Source: Nonomuraea sp. SYSU D8015 (GTDB taxonomy: Bacteria; Actinomycetota; Actinomycetes; Streptosporangiales; Streptosporangiaceae). From it: a DNA stretch of 64,000 nt. The translations under genes were made by a program, and so were the position numbers. Shown here piece after piece: positions 26,074 to 35,057 of this stretch; position 1 is the first letter of the stretch; every line of letters begins with the position of its first letter. The notes beneath the pieces were generated by a model. It saw nothing but the letters and a program-made list of their open reading frames with translations, searched no databases and was not told the origin of the DNA. The stretch spans positions 594,588 through 658,587 of the forward strand of contig NZ_VJYI01000004.1 in the NCBI RefSeq assembly GCF_008065375.1. Reading direction: 5' to 3'.

Positions 26074-27582
26074 TCACATCCGCGCCGCCAGGACCTCCTC
26101 GGGGATCTCCTTCGGCACGCCGCGCAGCCCCACCAGCGCCAGCACCGCGACCAGGGCCAGCAGCACCGCCGTGACCAGCGACGTCAGGTGCACCCCTTCC
26201 AGGAACGCCATCTGCGCCGCCCGCAGCAGCGCCCCGGCCTGCTCGGCGGGCAGCGCCGCGGCCGTGCCCACCGCCCCGGCGATCGACTCCGTGGCGGATT
26301 CGCCGGGCACCCCCGCCGGCAGCACCAGGTTGGCGCGGTAGACGGTGTTGAGCACCGTGCCGAGGATCGCGATGCCGAGTGCCCCGCCCAGCTCGAACGC
26401 CGTCTCCGACACCGCGGCCGCCGCCCCGGCCCGCTCCCTGGGCGCGGTGGCCAGCACGTTGTCGTTGTTGACCGTGAAGGTGAACCCGATGCCGACCCCG
26501 CCGATCACCATGACGGGCAGCAGCGTGAGGTAGTTCAGCTCGGCGCCGAGCGTGGTGTAGTAGAGGAACGAGCCCGCGTTCATGGCCAGGCCCAGCGCGA
26601 CCACGCCGTTCCTGCCGATGTGGCGGATCAGCTTGGCGGCCAGCACCCCGCCGACCGCGGCGCTGAGGCCGCCGGGCAGTTGCGCCAGCCCCGCCTGGAG
26701 CGGCGACCAGCCGAGGACGAGCTGCAGATACCAGGCGAACATGAGCATCATGGCGGACATCGCGAAGATCGCCAGCAGGTTCGTGAGGATGGACGCGGTG
26801 AACGCCCTGCGCGCGAAGAGCCGCACGTCGATCAGCGGCTCGGCCAGCCGCGTCTGCCGCCACGCGAACACCGCCAGCAGCACCACTCCGGCCACGCCGG
26901 CGACGATCACGTCGGCGTGCTCGACGCCCTTGTGCGCGGCCTCCTTGACCGCGTAGACGACGGACACCACGCCGGCGCACGACAGGACGACGCTGGCCAG
27001 GTCAAGGCGCCCCGCGTCCGGGTTGCGCGACTCGGGCAGCACCAGGACCCCACCGACCAGTACCAGCAGCATGATCGGGACGTTGATCAGGAACACCGAC
27101 CCCCACCAGAGGTGGTCGAGCAGCAGCCCGCCGACCACCGGGCCCACGGCGAAGCCCGCGGCGCTCATGCCGCTCCAGATGCCGATGGCCGCGGTCCGCT
27201 CGCCGGGCTCGGTGAACACGTTCCTGACGATCGACAGAGTGGAGGGCATGATCGTGGCGCCGGCCACGCCGAGCAGCGCCCTGGCCGCGATCAGCAGCTC
27301 GGGGTTGGGCGCGTACGCCGTCACGACCGAGGCAGCCCCGAACGCGGCCGCGCCGATCAGCAGCAGGCGCTTGCGGCCGATGCGGTCGCCGAGGTTGCCC
27401 ATGGTGATGAGCAGGCCGGCGAGCGCGAAGCCGTACATGTCGCCGATCCAGAGCAGCTGCGTGGAGCTCGCGCCGAGGTCGGTCACCAGCCGGGGCAGGG
27501 CCAGGTGCAGGACCGTGAGGTCGAGGGAGAGCAGCAGGGTGGCCAGGCAGGCGATGGCCAGGCAGGACCATTTGTTCTTCAT
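26074..27582 (-). CDS. MFS drug efflux transporter, DHA2 (14-helix) type
   Basis: A 502-residue major-facilitator protein with about 14 hydrophobic helices. It has the antiporter motif-A-like GNLGDRIGRKRLLLIG and motif C in GPVVGGLLLDHLWWGSVF, as in QacA/SmvA/LfrA-type proton-driven multidrug pumps. The ATG at 27582 begins the first membrane helix (SCLAIACLATLLLSLDLTV); longer frames run into the preceding gene. It starts 35 bases after the AfsR-like regulator stop on the same strand, so the regulator and the P450-like gene may share its mRNA. It could export a metabolite or drug controlled by that regulator. Confidence 0.88.
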   Translation of the reverse strand: MKNKWSCLAIACLATLLLSLDLTVLHLALPRLVTDLGASSTQLLWIGDMYGFALAGLLITMGNLGDRIGRKRLLLIGAAAFGAASVVTAYAPNPELLIAARALLGVAGATIMPSTLSIVRNVFTEPGERTAAIGIWSGMSAAGFAVGPVVGGLLLDHLWWGSVFLINVPIMLLVLVGGVLVLPESRNPDAGRLDLASVVLSCAGVVSVVYAVKEAAHKGVEHADVIVAGVAGVVLLAVFAWRQTRLAEPLIDVRLFARRAFTASILTNLLAIFAMSAMMLMFAWYLQLVLGWSPLQAGLAQLPGGLSAAVGGVLAAKLIRHIGRNGVVALGLAMNAGSFLYYTTLGAELNYLTLLPVMVIGGVGIGFTFTVNNDNVLATAPRERAGAAAAVSETAFELGGALGIAILGTVLNTVYRANLVLPAGVPGESATESIAGAVGTAAALPAEQAGALLRAAQMAFLEGVHLTSLVTAVLLALVAVLALVGLRGVPKEIPEEVLAARM

Positions 27583-27617
27583 GGCGCCCACTGTCCACGG
27601 GGCGCCTGACCGCCGGC

Positions 27618-30437
27618 CTACCGTTCGCTGACCATCCGGCTGACCTCCGTCAGCGCGGCGGCGATGCGGACTCGCGTGTCCTCCGTGCTGTACCAGTCGC
27701 CGGGGCATTCGTCGCGGGCCTGGGTCACGAGGTCGCGCGCCTCCTCGGCGTCGCCGCGCGACAGAGCGACCTCGCCCATGCCGAGGTGCGCCCAGGCCAG
27801 CGTCTCCATGGAGCCGTTCCGGCGGGACAGATCGGCCGCGAGCTCGTAGTCGGCCCGCGCGCCCGGCAGGTCGCCGAGGCTCAGCAGGGCGTCGCCGCGC
27901 CGGCACAGGGCCTCGGCGATCTCGGTCGTGGCCCCCAGCTCACGTGCCGTCGTCAGCGCCTCGTCGGCCAGCGCGTACGCCTTCCGGTAGTCACGCCGCT
28001 CGTGATACAGATGTCCGACCCCGGACACCACCAGCACGGTCCCCCAGCGCTCCCCGATGGCCTTGAACGCGGCCAGGCTCCGTTCGAAGTGCTCCACGGC
28101 GTCCCCCACGCGGCCGAGCGCCTGGAGCACGAATCCCGCGCCGGCCAGGGACAGCGCCTCCTGCCAGGGGGGAAGGTCGCCGAGGTTGCGCATGACCACC
28201 TCGTAGGCCTCCATGAAGTCGCCGGGCGGTCCCGTGAACATCGACAGCAACATCATCAGGAACTCGAACCGCCGCGGCAGGTAGGTCGGCGGCAGCAGCT
28301 CGCGCACCTCCGTCAGCCGCGCACGCAGCTCGTCGTCGATCTGCCCGGCCCAGGCGGTGATGAGCACGCACGTGACGTACTCCTCCTCCATGCCCTCGAA
28401 CCGGGTGTCGCCGAGCCTGGCCAGCAGCGCGGAGGCCAGAGCCGCGCTGGTGGCCCGGTTGCCGCGCATCCACCAGTAACAGGCGCTGTGCGCCAGCAGT
28501 CGCAGCGCGGTCTCCAGCCGCCCCGACTCGGTGGCCCAGCGTACGGCCGCGTTGAGGTCGTCGCTCTCCTCGTCGAGCCTGGCCAGCCACTCCAGCTGCT
28601 CACGGGTCCGCAGCCGGGCGTCGGCCGCGATGACCAGGTCGAGGTAGTAGGCGGCGTGCGCGTCGCGCATCGCCTCGACCTCGCCGGAATCGGCCAGCCG
28701 CTCCGCGCAGTACGCCTGGATCGTCTCGAGCATGCGGTAGCGCCCGTCCACGAACTCCACCAGCGACTTCTCCGCCAGCGAGAACAGCACCTCCTCCGGC
28801 AGTCCGCACACCCGCTCGGCCGCCTCGGGCCGCGCGCCGCCCACGAACGCGGTCAGGCGCCTGGCCAGCCGCTGCTCGCTGTCGTCCAGCAGGTCCCAGC
28901 TCCACGCGACGACCGCGCGCAGCGTCTGGTGCCGAGGCAGCGCCGTACGGCTGCCGCGGGTCAGCAGCCGGAACCGGTCGTCGAGCCGCGCCGCCACGTC
29001 GGACACCGATAACGTCCGCAGCCGCGCCGCGGCCAGCTCGATGGCGAGCGGCAGCCCGTCGAGCGCCCGGCAGATGCGCACGACCTCCGCGGTGTTGCCC
29101 GCGTCAACGGCGAAGCCCGGCCGGACGGCGGCGGCCCGGTCGGCGAACAGCCGGACGGCCGGGTAGGCCAGCGGGTCGCCGGCCTCGGGCGGCGGCAGCC
29201 GCAGCGGCGCCACGGGCAGGATCGACTCGCCGGTGATGCCCAGCGCCTCCCGCCCCGTCACCAGCACCCGTAGGTCGGGGCAGGAGGCCAGCAGCAGGTC
29301 GGTCAGCTCGGCGGTGGCCGTGATGAGGTGCTCGCAGTTGTCCAGCACCAGCAGCAGCTTGCGATCGGCGAGCGCGGTGATCAGCCGCGCGACCGGGTCG
29401 ACGGCCGGCCCGTCGCCGGGGTGTCGCAGGCCGTCGCGGATGTCGAGCGCGGCCAGCACGGCGCTGGGCACGTCCGCGCCGTCGGAGACGGGCGCGAGCG
29501 GCACGAAACAGACGTCGCCCGGCTCCTGGTCGGCGGCTTCGAGCGCGAGCCGTGTCTTGCCCGCGCCGCCGGGGCCGATCAACGTGACGAGCCTGCCCGC
29601 CCGCAGGCTCTTGCTCACCTGGGCCAGCTCCTCGCCCCGGCCGACGAAGCTGGTGAGCTGCGCCCGCAGCCCCTGCCGCCGCCTGGTCACCGGCGGCGCG
29701 GGCGCGCCCAGCGCGGGGTCGGCCCGCAGCACGGCCAGGTGCGCGGCGGCCAGCTCGGGCCCCGGCTCGACGCCCAGCTCCTCGTCCAGGACCTTCCTGG
29801 CGTCGTCGTAGACGGTCAGCGCCTCGGCCTGGCGGCCGCTGCCGTAGAGGGCCCGCATGAGCTGGGCCCGCAGCCGCTCGCGCAGCGGGTGGGCGGCGAT
29901 GAGCTGGCTCAGCTCGGCGACCAGCTCGCGGTGCCGTCCCAGGTCGAGGTCGGCCTGGACGCGGTCTTCCGTGGCGGTCAGCCGCAGCTCTTCCAGCGCC
30001 GTCGCGGCGGCCTCGGCGTAGGGCGCGTCGGCCAGCGGTGCACCCCGCCACAGCTCCAGCGCCTCCCGGAGCAGCGAGGCCGCCCGGCCGGGGTCGCCGC
30101 CGGCCAGCGCCTGCCTGCCCGCCTGCGCGAGCTGCTCGAACCGCCGCGCGTCCACGTCCTGCGGGTCGGCGACCAGGCGGTATCCGGCCGGATGGAACTC
30201 CACCAGATCCTTGCCCAGCGCCCGGCGCAGCCTGGACACCTGCGACTGCAGCGCGTTGGCCACGCCCTCGGGCGGATGCGGGCCGTACATGCCCTCCACC
30301 AGCTGGTCGGCGCCGACGATGCGCCCGGCGTGCAGGGCGAGCAGGGCGAGCAGGGCCCGCACCCGGGGGCCGCCGAGCGCGACGGGCTTGCCGTCCTCGC
30401 CCAGCGCGGTGGTGGGCCCGAGGATCTGGAAGCGCAT
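27618..30437 (-). CDS. AfsR/SARP-like regulator with BTAD and NTPase domains
   Basis: A 939-residue multidomain regulator. Residues 1 to about 95 form an OmpR-type winged helix (VRALLALLALHAGRIVGADQ, QSQVSRLRRALG). About 100-245 is the bacterial transcriptional activation domain (EALELWRGAPLADAPYA). A P-loop NTPase follows (LIGPGGAGKTRLA near residue 287, LLVLDNCEHL as Walker B), then winged-helix and TPR-like helices to the end. The layout matches AfsR-type and large SARP-like activators of secondary metabolism or stress genes. Its ATG lies seven bases after the P450-like stop. No biosynthetic core enzymes are nearby, so it may act on distant genes or only on the pump and P450 in this row. 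Confidence 0.88.
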   Translation of the reverse strand: MRFQILGPTTALGEDGKPVALGGPRVRALLALLALHAGRIVGADQLVEGMYGPHPPEGVANALQSQVSRLRRALGKDLVEFHPAGYRLVADPQDVDARRFEQLAQAGRQALAGGDPGRAASLLREALELWRGAPLADAPYAEAAATALEELRLTATEDRVQADLDLGRHRELVAELSQLIAAHPLRERLRAQLMRALYGSGRQAEALTVYDDARKVLDEELGVEPGPELAAAHLAVLRADPALGAPAPPVTRRRQGLRAQLTSFVGRGEELAQVSKSLRAGRLVTLIGPGGAGKTRLALEAADQEPGDVCFVPLAPVSDGADVPSAVLAALDIRDGLRHPGDGPAVDPVARLITALADRKLLLVLDNCEHLITATAELTDLLLASCPDLRVLVTGREALGITGESILPVAPLRLPPPEAGDPLAYPAVRLFADRAAAVRPGFAVDAGNTAEVVRICRALDGLPLAIELAAARLRTLSVSDVAARLDDRFRLLTRGSRTALPRHQTLRAVVAWSWDLLDDSEQRLARRLTAFVGGARPEAAERVCGLPEEVLFSLAEKSLVEFVDGRYRMLETIQAYCAERLADSGEVEAMRDAHAAYYLDLVIAADARLRTREQLEWLARLDEESDDLNAAVRWATESGRLETALRLLAHSACYWWMRGNRATSAALASALLARLGDTRFEGMEEEYVTCVLITAWAGQIDDELRARLTEVRELLPPTYLPRRFEFLMMLLSMFTGPPGDFMEAYEVVMRNLGDLPPWQEALSLAGAGFVLQALGRVGDAVEHFERSLAAFKAIGERWGTVLVVSGVGHLYHERRDYRKAYALADEALTTARELGATTEIAEALCRRGDALLSLGDLPGARADYELAADLSRRNGSMETLAWAHLGMGEVALSRGDAEEARDLVTQARDECPGDWYSTEDTRVRIAAALTEVSRMVSER

Positions 30438-30444
30438 GCGTTCA

Positions 30445-31197
30445 TTATCCCGAACTGTTCAGGAGCGCCTGGAGTACGCCGGTGGCCAGGGCGAGCGCGT
30501 GCGCGGAGGCCGGGCAGGGGCGTACGCCGTGCCCGAAGGTCAGGTGCGGGTTGTGGTGGCGCGTGGGGTCGAACCGGTCGGGGTCGGCGAACACGCCGGG
30601 GTCGCGGTTGGCCGCCACCAGGTCGATCGTCACCTCGTCGCCGGAGCGCGTGTCCAGCCTGCGGGTGACCTTGAGCGGCGGGTCGTGCCTGAGCGTCTCC
30701 TGCAGCAGCGCTTCGAGATCCTGGCCGGGCGTGACGTGGCGGAGCGCGTTCTCGATCAGGCCCTCCGTGGCGGCGTGCGCCTGCAGGAGCAGCGTGACGG
30801 CCGGGAGATCGGCCTGGGCCGGCAGCTCGGCGACGGCGGCGTCGGCCTCCGGGCGCTCCTCGCCCGACAGGTATCCGGCCGCCGCGGCGGCGACGGCGCC
30901 GGTGTCCTTCACACCGAGCGCGTTCCCGAGCACCTCCGTGGGCACGCCCCGCCAGTCGCCGCCCCGCTCCAGGGTCCTGGCCCGGGCCGCGGCGCGCAGC
31001 TCGGCGGCGTCCAGCGCGGCCAGCCGTTCGACGACCAGGCGGCGCCGCTCGGCGTGCGTGTCGCCGGTGCTGAACCGCGACACGTGCGCGCGCAGCCAGG
31101 CGAGGGTGCCCTCGCGGCCGTCCTGGCGTACGGGGGGCGGCACGTACCGGGTGTCGGCGAGCACCGCCAGGGCTTCGGCGTGGTGTGTGACGAGCAT
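30445..31197 (-). CDS. Shortened cytochrome P450-like protein
   Basis: A 250-residue protein with the C-terminal P450 core: an I-helix-like LLLQAHAATEGLIENAL, the K-helix ETLR (Glu-x-x-Arg), a meander, and the heme-ligand loop LTFGHGVRPCPASAHALAL with the axial Cys. Normal P450s have about 400 residues; here the N-terminal substrate-binding half is reduced to roughly 100 residues. The frame is intact and has normal codon use, so this is a compact relative rather than a fresh wreck. Whether it binds heme or turns over substrate is unknown. It precedes the AfsR-like regulator by seven bases, same strand. Confidence 0.72.
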   Translation of the reverse strand: MLVTHHAEALAVLADTRYVPPPVRQDGREGTLAWLRAHVSRFSTGDTHAERRRLVVERLAALDAAELRAAARARTLERGGDWRGVPTEVLGNALGVKDTGAVAAAAAGYLSGEERPEADAAVAELPAQADLPAVTLLLQAHAATEGLIENALRHVTPGQDLEALLQETLRHDPPLKVTRRLDTRSGDEVTIDLVAANRDPGVFADPDRFDPTRHHNPHLTFGHGVRPCPASAHALALATGVLQALLNSSG

Positions 31198-31242
31198 GGG
31201 ATCACGCTAGGACGTCGTCCTTTCGATGAGGACCCAAGTGTG

Positions 31243-31926
31243 TCAGGCGGCCAGGCGCGGGGAGTCGTCGTGCGGCCGATCAGGCTCGGCTGCCTCGGCG
31301 GGCGCCGCCTCGGTCCGCACCGCCGGCCGGCTGCCGAGCGCCGCCAGCGCCATCACCGTGATCAGCACCATCTCGGCCAGCACCACGGCGCGCTCCAGCA
31401 GCCCGTAGTAGGCCATGCCGTTGATCAGCGGCGAGGTGATGGAGGCGGGGTGCGCGGCCAGGTACACCGCGAGCGCCAGGGCGGACGTCACGCTCATGGC
31501 GCGGACCGCGTTCCAGCGGGGCGCCACGTCCCGGCCCCTCGCCAGGGTCCAGCCGGCGACCGGCAGCGAGGTGAAGACGACCGCCGCCGACCAGCGGTGG
31601 ATCTCCCCGGATAACGTCCCGACCTGGGACGTGCCGGGGTCGGTCGGGAAGACGGCGCTCATCATCAGACCCGCGGCCCCGGCGATCAGCAGCACCCGGG
31701 TGGCCGCCGTGCGCGACGGGTCGGCGGCCGCGAGCCCGTACGCGAGACACAGGCAGGCCCCCGCGAGTGTCAGCATCCCGATCAGCACCGGCACCAGCCC
31801 GCCGGACACCAGCGCGTAGTCGCTGAGCAGCGGCTGAGCGGGCAGGGCAGCCTGCGCGTACGCCAATGCGCAGGCCGAGGCCACCGTGCCGGCGACGGTG
31901 CCCCAGATGCTCTGCCGTGGGGTCAT
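31243..31926 (-). CDS. DUF998-like integral membrane protein
   Basis: A 227-residue protein with about six hydrophobic helices (VAGTVASACALAYA, LVPVLIGMLTLAGACLCLAYGL, VLLIAGAAGLMMSAVFPTDPG). The FPTDPG segment and a following IHRWSAAVVFTSLPVAGW are features of the DUF998 family of unknown function. Its ATG overlaps the stop of the GT4 glycosyltransferase (ATGA), so it is the last gene of the leftward operon that starts at the DedA gene. A role in lipid-linked glycan or membrane biology is suggested by the operon only. Confidence 0.78.
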   Translation of the reverse strand: MTPRQSIWGTVAGTVASACALAYAQAALPAQPLLSDYALVSGGLVPVLIGMLTLAGACLCLAYGLAAADPSRTAATRVLLIAGAAGLMMSAVFPTDPGTSQVGTLSGEIHRWSAAVVFTSLPVAGWTLARGRDVAPRWNAVRAMSVTSALALAVYLAAHPASITSPLINGMAYYGLLERAVVLAEMVLITVMALAALGSRPAVRTEAAPAEAAEPDRPHDDSPRLAA

Positions 31927-33134
31927 TGAGCCACCTCGTCGTAGATCTTCTCGAACCGGGCGAGCGACGACTGGTCGTCGTGGGTGAGCGCCATCTCCCG
32001 GCTCGCCTTGCCGAGCCGGGCCCGCAGGTCGTCGTCGGCCAGGATGCCGGTCAGGTGGCGGGCCAGCGCGACCACGTCGCCGGGCTGGAACAGGTAGCCG
32101 TTGCCGTCCACCAGGTGTGGCAGCGCCATCGCGTCCGCGGCCACCACCGGCAGGCCCGTGGCCATGGCCTCCAGCGTGGCGATGCTCTGCAGCTCGGCGA
32201 TGCCCGGCATGGCGAAGACGTCGGCGGCGGCGTACGCCTGAGGCATGCTCTCGTCGGGCGCGAACCCGAGGAAGAACACCCGCTCGGCCACCCCGATGCG
32301 CCTGGCCAGCCTCTCCAGCTCGGCCCGCTGGTTGCCCTTGCCGACGAGCGCGACCTGCGCGTCGGTCTCGTTGAGCACCAGCGGCAGCGCGCGGATCAGT
32401 TCGTCGATGCGCTTCTCCTCGTCGAGGCGGCCGACGAACAGCATGGTCGGCCGGTCGGGCAGCTCGAACCGCTTGCGGGCCCACGCCTTGGGCTCGGCGT
32501 GCGGGTGGAACCTGCTGAGGTCGATCCCGCAGGACACCGGCTCGACCTCGCGCTGGAAGCCCTGGTCGGTCAGGAGCTTGGCGGCCAGCGGGGTGGGCGT
32601 GGTGACGTGGTCGGCCCGGTTGAAGATCCGGTTGAAGTCGCGCCAGGCCAGCCGGCCCGCCTTGGCCCGCAGCCGGCTCGGGATGTGGGCGAACTGGAAG
32701 AGGTTGTCGGGCATGAAGTGGTTGGTGGCCACGATCGGCACGCCGGCCCGGCGGGCGGCGGCGATGGCGGCCCTGCCGACCACGAAGTGGCCCTGGGTGT
32801 GCAGCACGTCGGGCTTGATGTCGGCGACCAACCGGTCGAGCCGGGTGGGGACGGTGACCCGCATGGTGGGGTGGACCAGCAGCGGCGCGGAGCGCAGCCG
32901 GTGCACGATCACGCCGTCCACGATGTCGGCGCTGGCGGGTCCGGCGTCCGACTGGCAGACCACGTGCACCTCGTTGCCGCGTGCGGCCAGTCCGGTGGCC
33001 AGGCGGTGGGTGAAGTAGGCGGCGCCGTTGACGTCGGGGGGGTAGGTGTCGGATGAGATCAGCACTCGGCGGGGGCGCTGGGGGGCTGGGGCGAGATCGG
33101 CCTGGGCGGTGACGCTGTGCAGGGGCATGGCCAT
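31923..33134 (-). CDS. GT4-family glycosyltransferase
   Basis: A 403-residue GT-B fold glycosyltransferase. The N-terminal half has VLISSDTYPPDVNGAAYFTH and a DVLHTQGHF segment; the C-terminal half has MLFVGRLDEEKRIDELI and the EX7E nucleotide-sugar motif (EL QSIATLE within GIAE...LEAM). It resembles PimB/MgtA-type lipid mannosyl- or glucosyltransferases and the diacylglycerol sugar transferases of actinobacteria. A lipid or polyprenol acceptor is likely given the DedA and DMT genes in the same operon. GGAG lies eight bases before the first ATG; the second ATG at 33128 is also possible. Confidence 0.85.
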   Translation of the reverse strand: MAMPLHSVTAQADLAPAPQRPRRVLISSDTYPPDVNGAAYFTHRLATGLAARGNEVHVVCQSDAGPASADIVDGVIVHRLRSAPLLVHPTMRVTVPTRLDRLVADIKPDVLHTQGHFVVGRAAIAAARRAGVPIVATNHFMPDNLFQFAHIPSRLRAKAGRLAWRDFNRIFNRADHVTTPTPLAAKLLTDQGFQREVEPVSCGIDLSRFHPHAEPKAWARKRFELPDRPTMLFVGRLDEEKRIDELIRALPLVLNETDAQVALVGKGNQRAELERLARRIGVAERVFFLGFAPDESMPQAYAAADVFAMPGIAELQSIATLEAMATGLPVVAADAMALPHLVDGNGYLFQPGDVVALARHLTGILADDDLRARLGKASREMALTHDDQSSLARFEKIYDEVAQ

Positions 33135-33209
33135 GACGGTGACTCCAAATTCGCAAGGGAACCCGGCTGGGGGAGGGCCGGAGAGAGAACGGGGGACGAC
33201 GAGCGGGAA

Positions 33210-34022
33210 TCAGGCGAGGTCGTTGCGGGCCTCCAGGGGGCTGGTGCGGGCCAGGGCGACGGTGCCGGCGGCGGTCAGCGCGGCCGCGAGGACCGGGGCG
33301 ATCCCGGTCGGCAGCGGCTCGCCGAGCAGCAGCGCGCCGAAGGCGACCGCGGTCAGCGGGTCGGCGATCTGCAGCGAGGCGAACGACACGCCGAAGTGCC
33401 CCACCGCGTAGGCCCGCTGCAGCATCACCAGCGCCAACAGCGCGGGCACCGGCAGCGCCAGCAGGTACCACCAGTTCCAGGCGCCGTCGACGAGCACCCG
33501 CACGAGCGTGGCTGTGGCGCCGTACAGGACGCCGGAGCTGGTGGCCAGCAGCGCCGCCCGGCCCGCCGGCGACACCGCGTTCGAGCCCGCCCACAGCAGC
33601 ACCGCCGCGACGCCGGCCACGCCGAGGAGCGTGAGCACGCCGTCCGGGCTGAGGTACGTGGGCCCTTCGGACTCCGGGACGAGCAACACCAGGACGATCA
33701 GCCCGGCCGCCACCACCGCCGCCGCGGCCAGCTCCCGGCGGGAGGGCTTGCGCCCGTGCAGCGTGGCGGCGAGGGGGAGGGCGAACAGCAGGCTGGCCAC
33801 GCCCATCGGCTGGACGATGGTCAGGGGGCCGAGCCCCAGCGCGACGATGTGCAGGCCGCCACCCGCCACGATGGAGGCGCCGCCGAGCAGCCAGCGCGGC
33901 TTCCGCAGCAGGGCGAGCAGCCCCGGCTTGGCCGAGCCCACGGCCTCGAACTGCTGCAGGGCGGCTCCGAGTGCGAAGAACAGCGAACCGACCAGCGCGA
34001 TCGCCGCGGCCAGCACAGTCAT
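33210..34022 (-). CDS. DMT-superfamily (EamA-like) transporter
   Basis: A 270-residue membrane protein with about 10 short hydrophobic helices in two halves, as in drug/metabolite transporters. The early LVGSLFFALGAALQQFEAV and a second-half LLALPVPALLALVMLQRAYA are characteristic of a subgroup of DMT proteins in actinomycetes. AAAGGAG lies five bases before the ATG at 34022; the GTG two codons earlier would sit on the ribosome site itself and is rejected. It lies between the DedA and GT4 genes, so it may flip or move a lipid-linked intermediate, by analogy with DMT-type flippases. Confidence 0.82.
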   Translation of the reverse strand: MTVLAAAIALVGSLFFALGAALQQFEAVGSAKPGLLALLRKPRWLLGGASIVAGGGLHIVALGLGPLTIVQPMGVASLLFALPLAATLHGRKPSRRELAAAAVVAAGLIVLVLLVPESEGPTYLSPDGVLTLLGVAGVAAVLLWAGSNAVSPAGRAALLATSSGVLYGATATLVRVLVDGAWNWWYLLALPVPALLALVMLQRAYAVGHFGVSFASLQIADPLTAVAFGALLLGEPLPTGIAPVLAAALTAAGTVALARTSPLEARNDLA

Positions 34023-34058
34023 ACGCACTCCTTTCAGACGGATGGTTGCCAGGTTGTG

Positions 34059-34676
34059 TCAAACGGACGTGTCTGCAGGAAGACGTTCTGGAGAAGGCTG
34101 GGTGGCGCGACGCTTCCTGAGCCATCTCACGAGCTCCACGAGCCCGGTGATGGACACCGCGATGCCGAGCCCGAGCAGCAGGCCCTTGATCGGGTCGTTC
34201 TCGAACGCCATCCCGCCGAAGAACCCGATCAGCCCGGAGTAGAGGGCCCAGGAGACCGCGGCGATCGTGTCGAAGAACGTGAACGAGCGCAGCGGATGGC
34301 GCACCGCCCCCATCGTCAGCGTGGTCGCGGTCCGCCCTCCCGGGATGTACCTGGCCACGACCAAGACGAGCCCACCCCGCTCGGCCAGCGCGTCGCGCGC
34401 CCAGACGAACGCCTTCTTGTTCCTGAGCCGGCCTCCGGACTTGTTGCCGATCAGATAGGAGATGTGGTCGCCCGCGAACGCGCCGAGAGCCGCGACCACG
34501 ATCACAAAGGCCAGGTTCGTCTCCCCTGACACGGCGAAGACCGCCGCCGTGATCACCGACGTCTCGGCCGGCACGATCGGGAAGAACCCGTCGAGCAGGG
34601 CAAGGGCGAACAGCGCCACGTATAACCAGGGTGACGACATGACCTGCTGGACCAGGTCGAGGATGGCGTGCGACAT
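34059..34676 (-). CDS. DedA-family membrane protein
   Basis: A 205-residue protein with the DedA (SNARE-associated/VTT) pattern: re-entrant FPIVPAETSVI, the GDHISYLIGNKSGG segment and the ARYIPGGRTATTLTMG motif that includes the conserved basic residue. Members of this family are lipid scramblases; some (UptA-like) recycle undecaprenyl phosphate. First gene of the leftward operon DedA, DMT, GT4, DUF998-like. GGAG upstream of the ATG at 34676. This arrangement supports a role in handling a lipid-linked sugar or the carrier lipid. Confidence 0.88.
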   Translation of the reverse strand: MSHAILDLVQQVMSSPWLYVALFALALLDGFFPIVPAETSVITAAVFAVSGETNLAFVIVVAALGAFAGDHISYLIGNKSGGRLRNKKAFVWARDALAERGGLVLVVARYIPGGRTATTLTMGAVRHPLRSFTFFDTIAAVSWALYSGLIGFFGGMAFENDPIKGLLLGLGIAVSITGLVELVRWLRKRRATQPSPERLPADTSV

Positions 34677-34856
34677 GAGCGTGAACTCCGATCTTCAGGG
34701 CACTCACACAGCCTCTCCGTGTGAGCGGGCCCGGGACATCGGGGATGCCCCGGGTCGAACGCGGACCCTTCCCCGAGAGGGGTCAGGGCTCGTACCCCAC
34801 GAACGTAGAAACTCCGCAGGTCACGGCACATCGGACGATCGGCATGCTCCACCCCC

Positions 34857-34872
34857 GACTTTCGTCGGGGTC
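34857..34872 (+). repeat. 16-base repeat, copy 1, in a CCCCGAC hairpin
   Basis: GACTTTCGTCGGGGTC matches the second copy at 35042-35057 in 15 of 16 bases. The surrounding CCCCGAC-TTTC-GTCGGGG (34853-34870) is a perfect 7-bp inverted repeat. This looks like a dimeric regulator site rather than a terminator, since it is repeated upstream of a kinase gene. Confidence 0.6.
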
Positions 34873-35041
34873 AGAGATTCGATCTCCGGGTGACACCATC
34901 GATCCAACCGGTTCCGCTAGCCCGGCACAGGAGTGGAGGTAGGCGCTTTGGGGGTGGAGCTAGCCCCACCCCGGCAGTCCATTCCGCTCTACCTGTCTTC
35001 ACGCCTCAGCTGCTCCTCCAGGCGACGGCGCTCGCTCACCT

Positions 35042-35057
35042 GACTTTCGTCAGGGTC
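35042..35057 (+). repeat. 16-base repeat, copy 2, in a CCTGAC hairpin
   Basis: GACTTTCGTCAGGGTC, flanked as CCTGAC-TTTC-GTCAGG (35039-35054). If transcription of the kinase starts at or near 35113, this copy is centred about 63 bases upstream, a normal position for a class I activator such as a NarL-type response regulator. Confidence 0.6.

Noticed and set aside
26074..31197. A secondary-metabolite cluster around the AfsR-like regulator, P450 and MFS pump
   Set aside because: No polyketide, peptide, terpene or other core biosynthetic enzyme lies nearby; the row is too small to call a cluster.
31243..34707. An uninterrupted minus-strand frame of more than 1,100 codons
   Set aside because: Only its last 227 residues (DUF998-like) look like a protein; the rest is the out-of-frame shadow of the GT4, DMT and DedA genes, rich in Arg, Ala and Gly.
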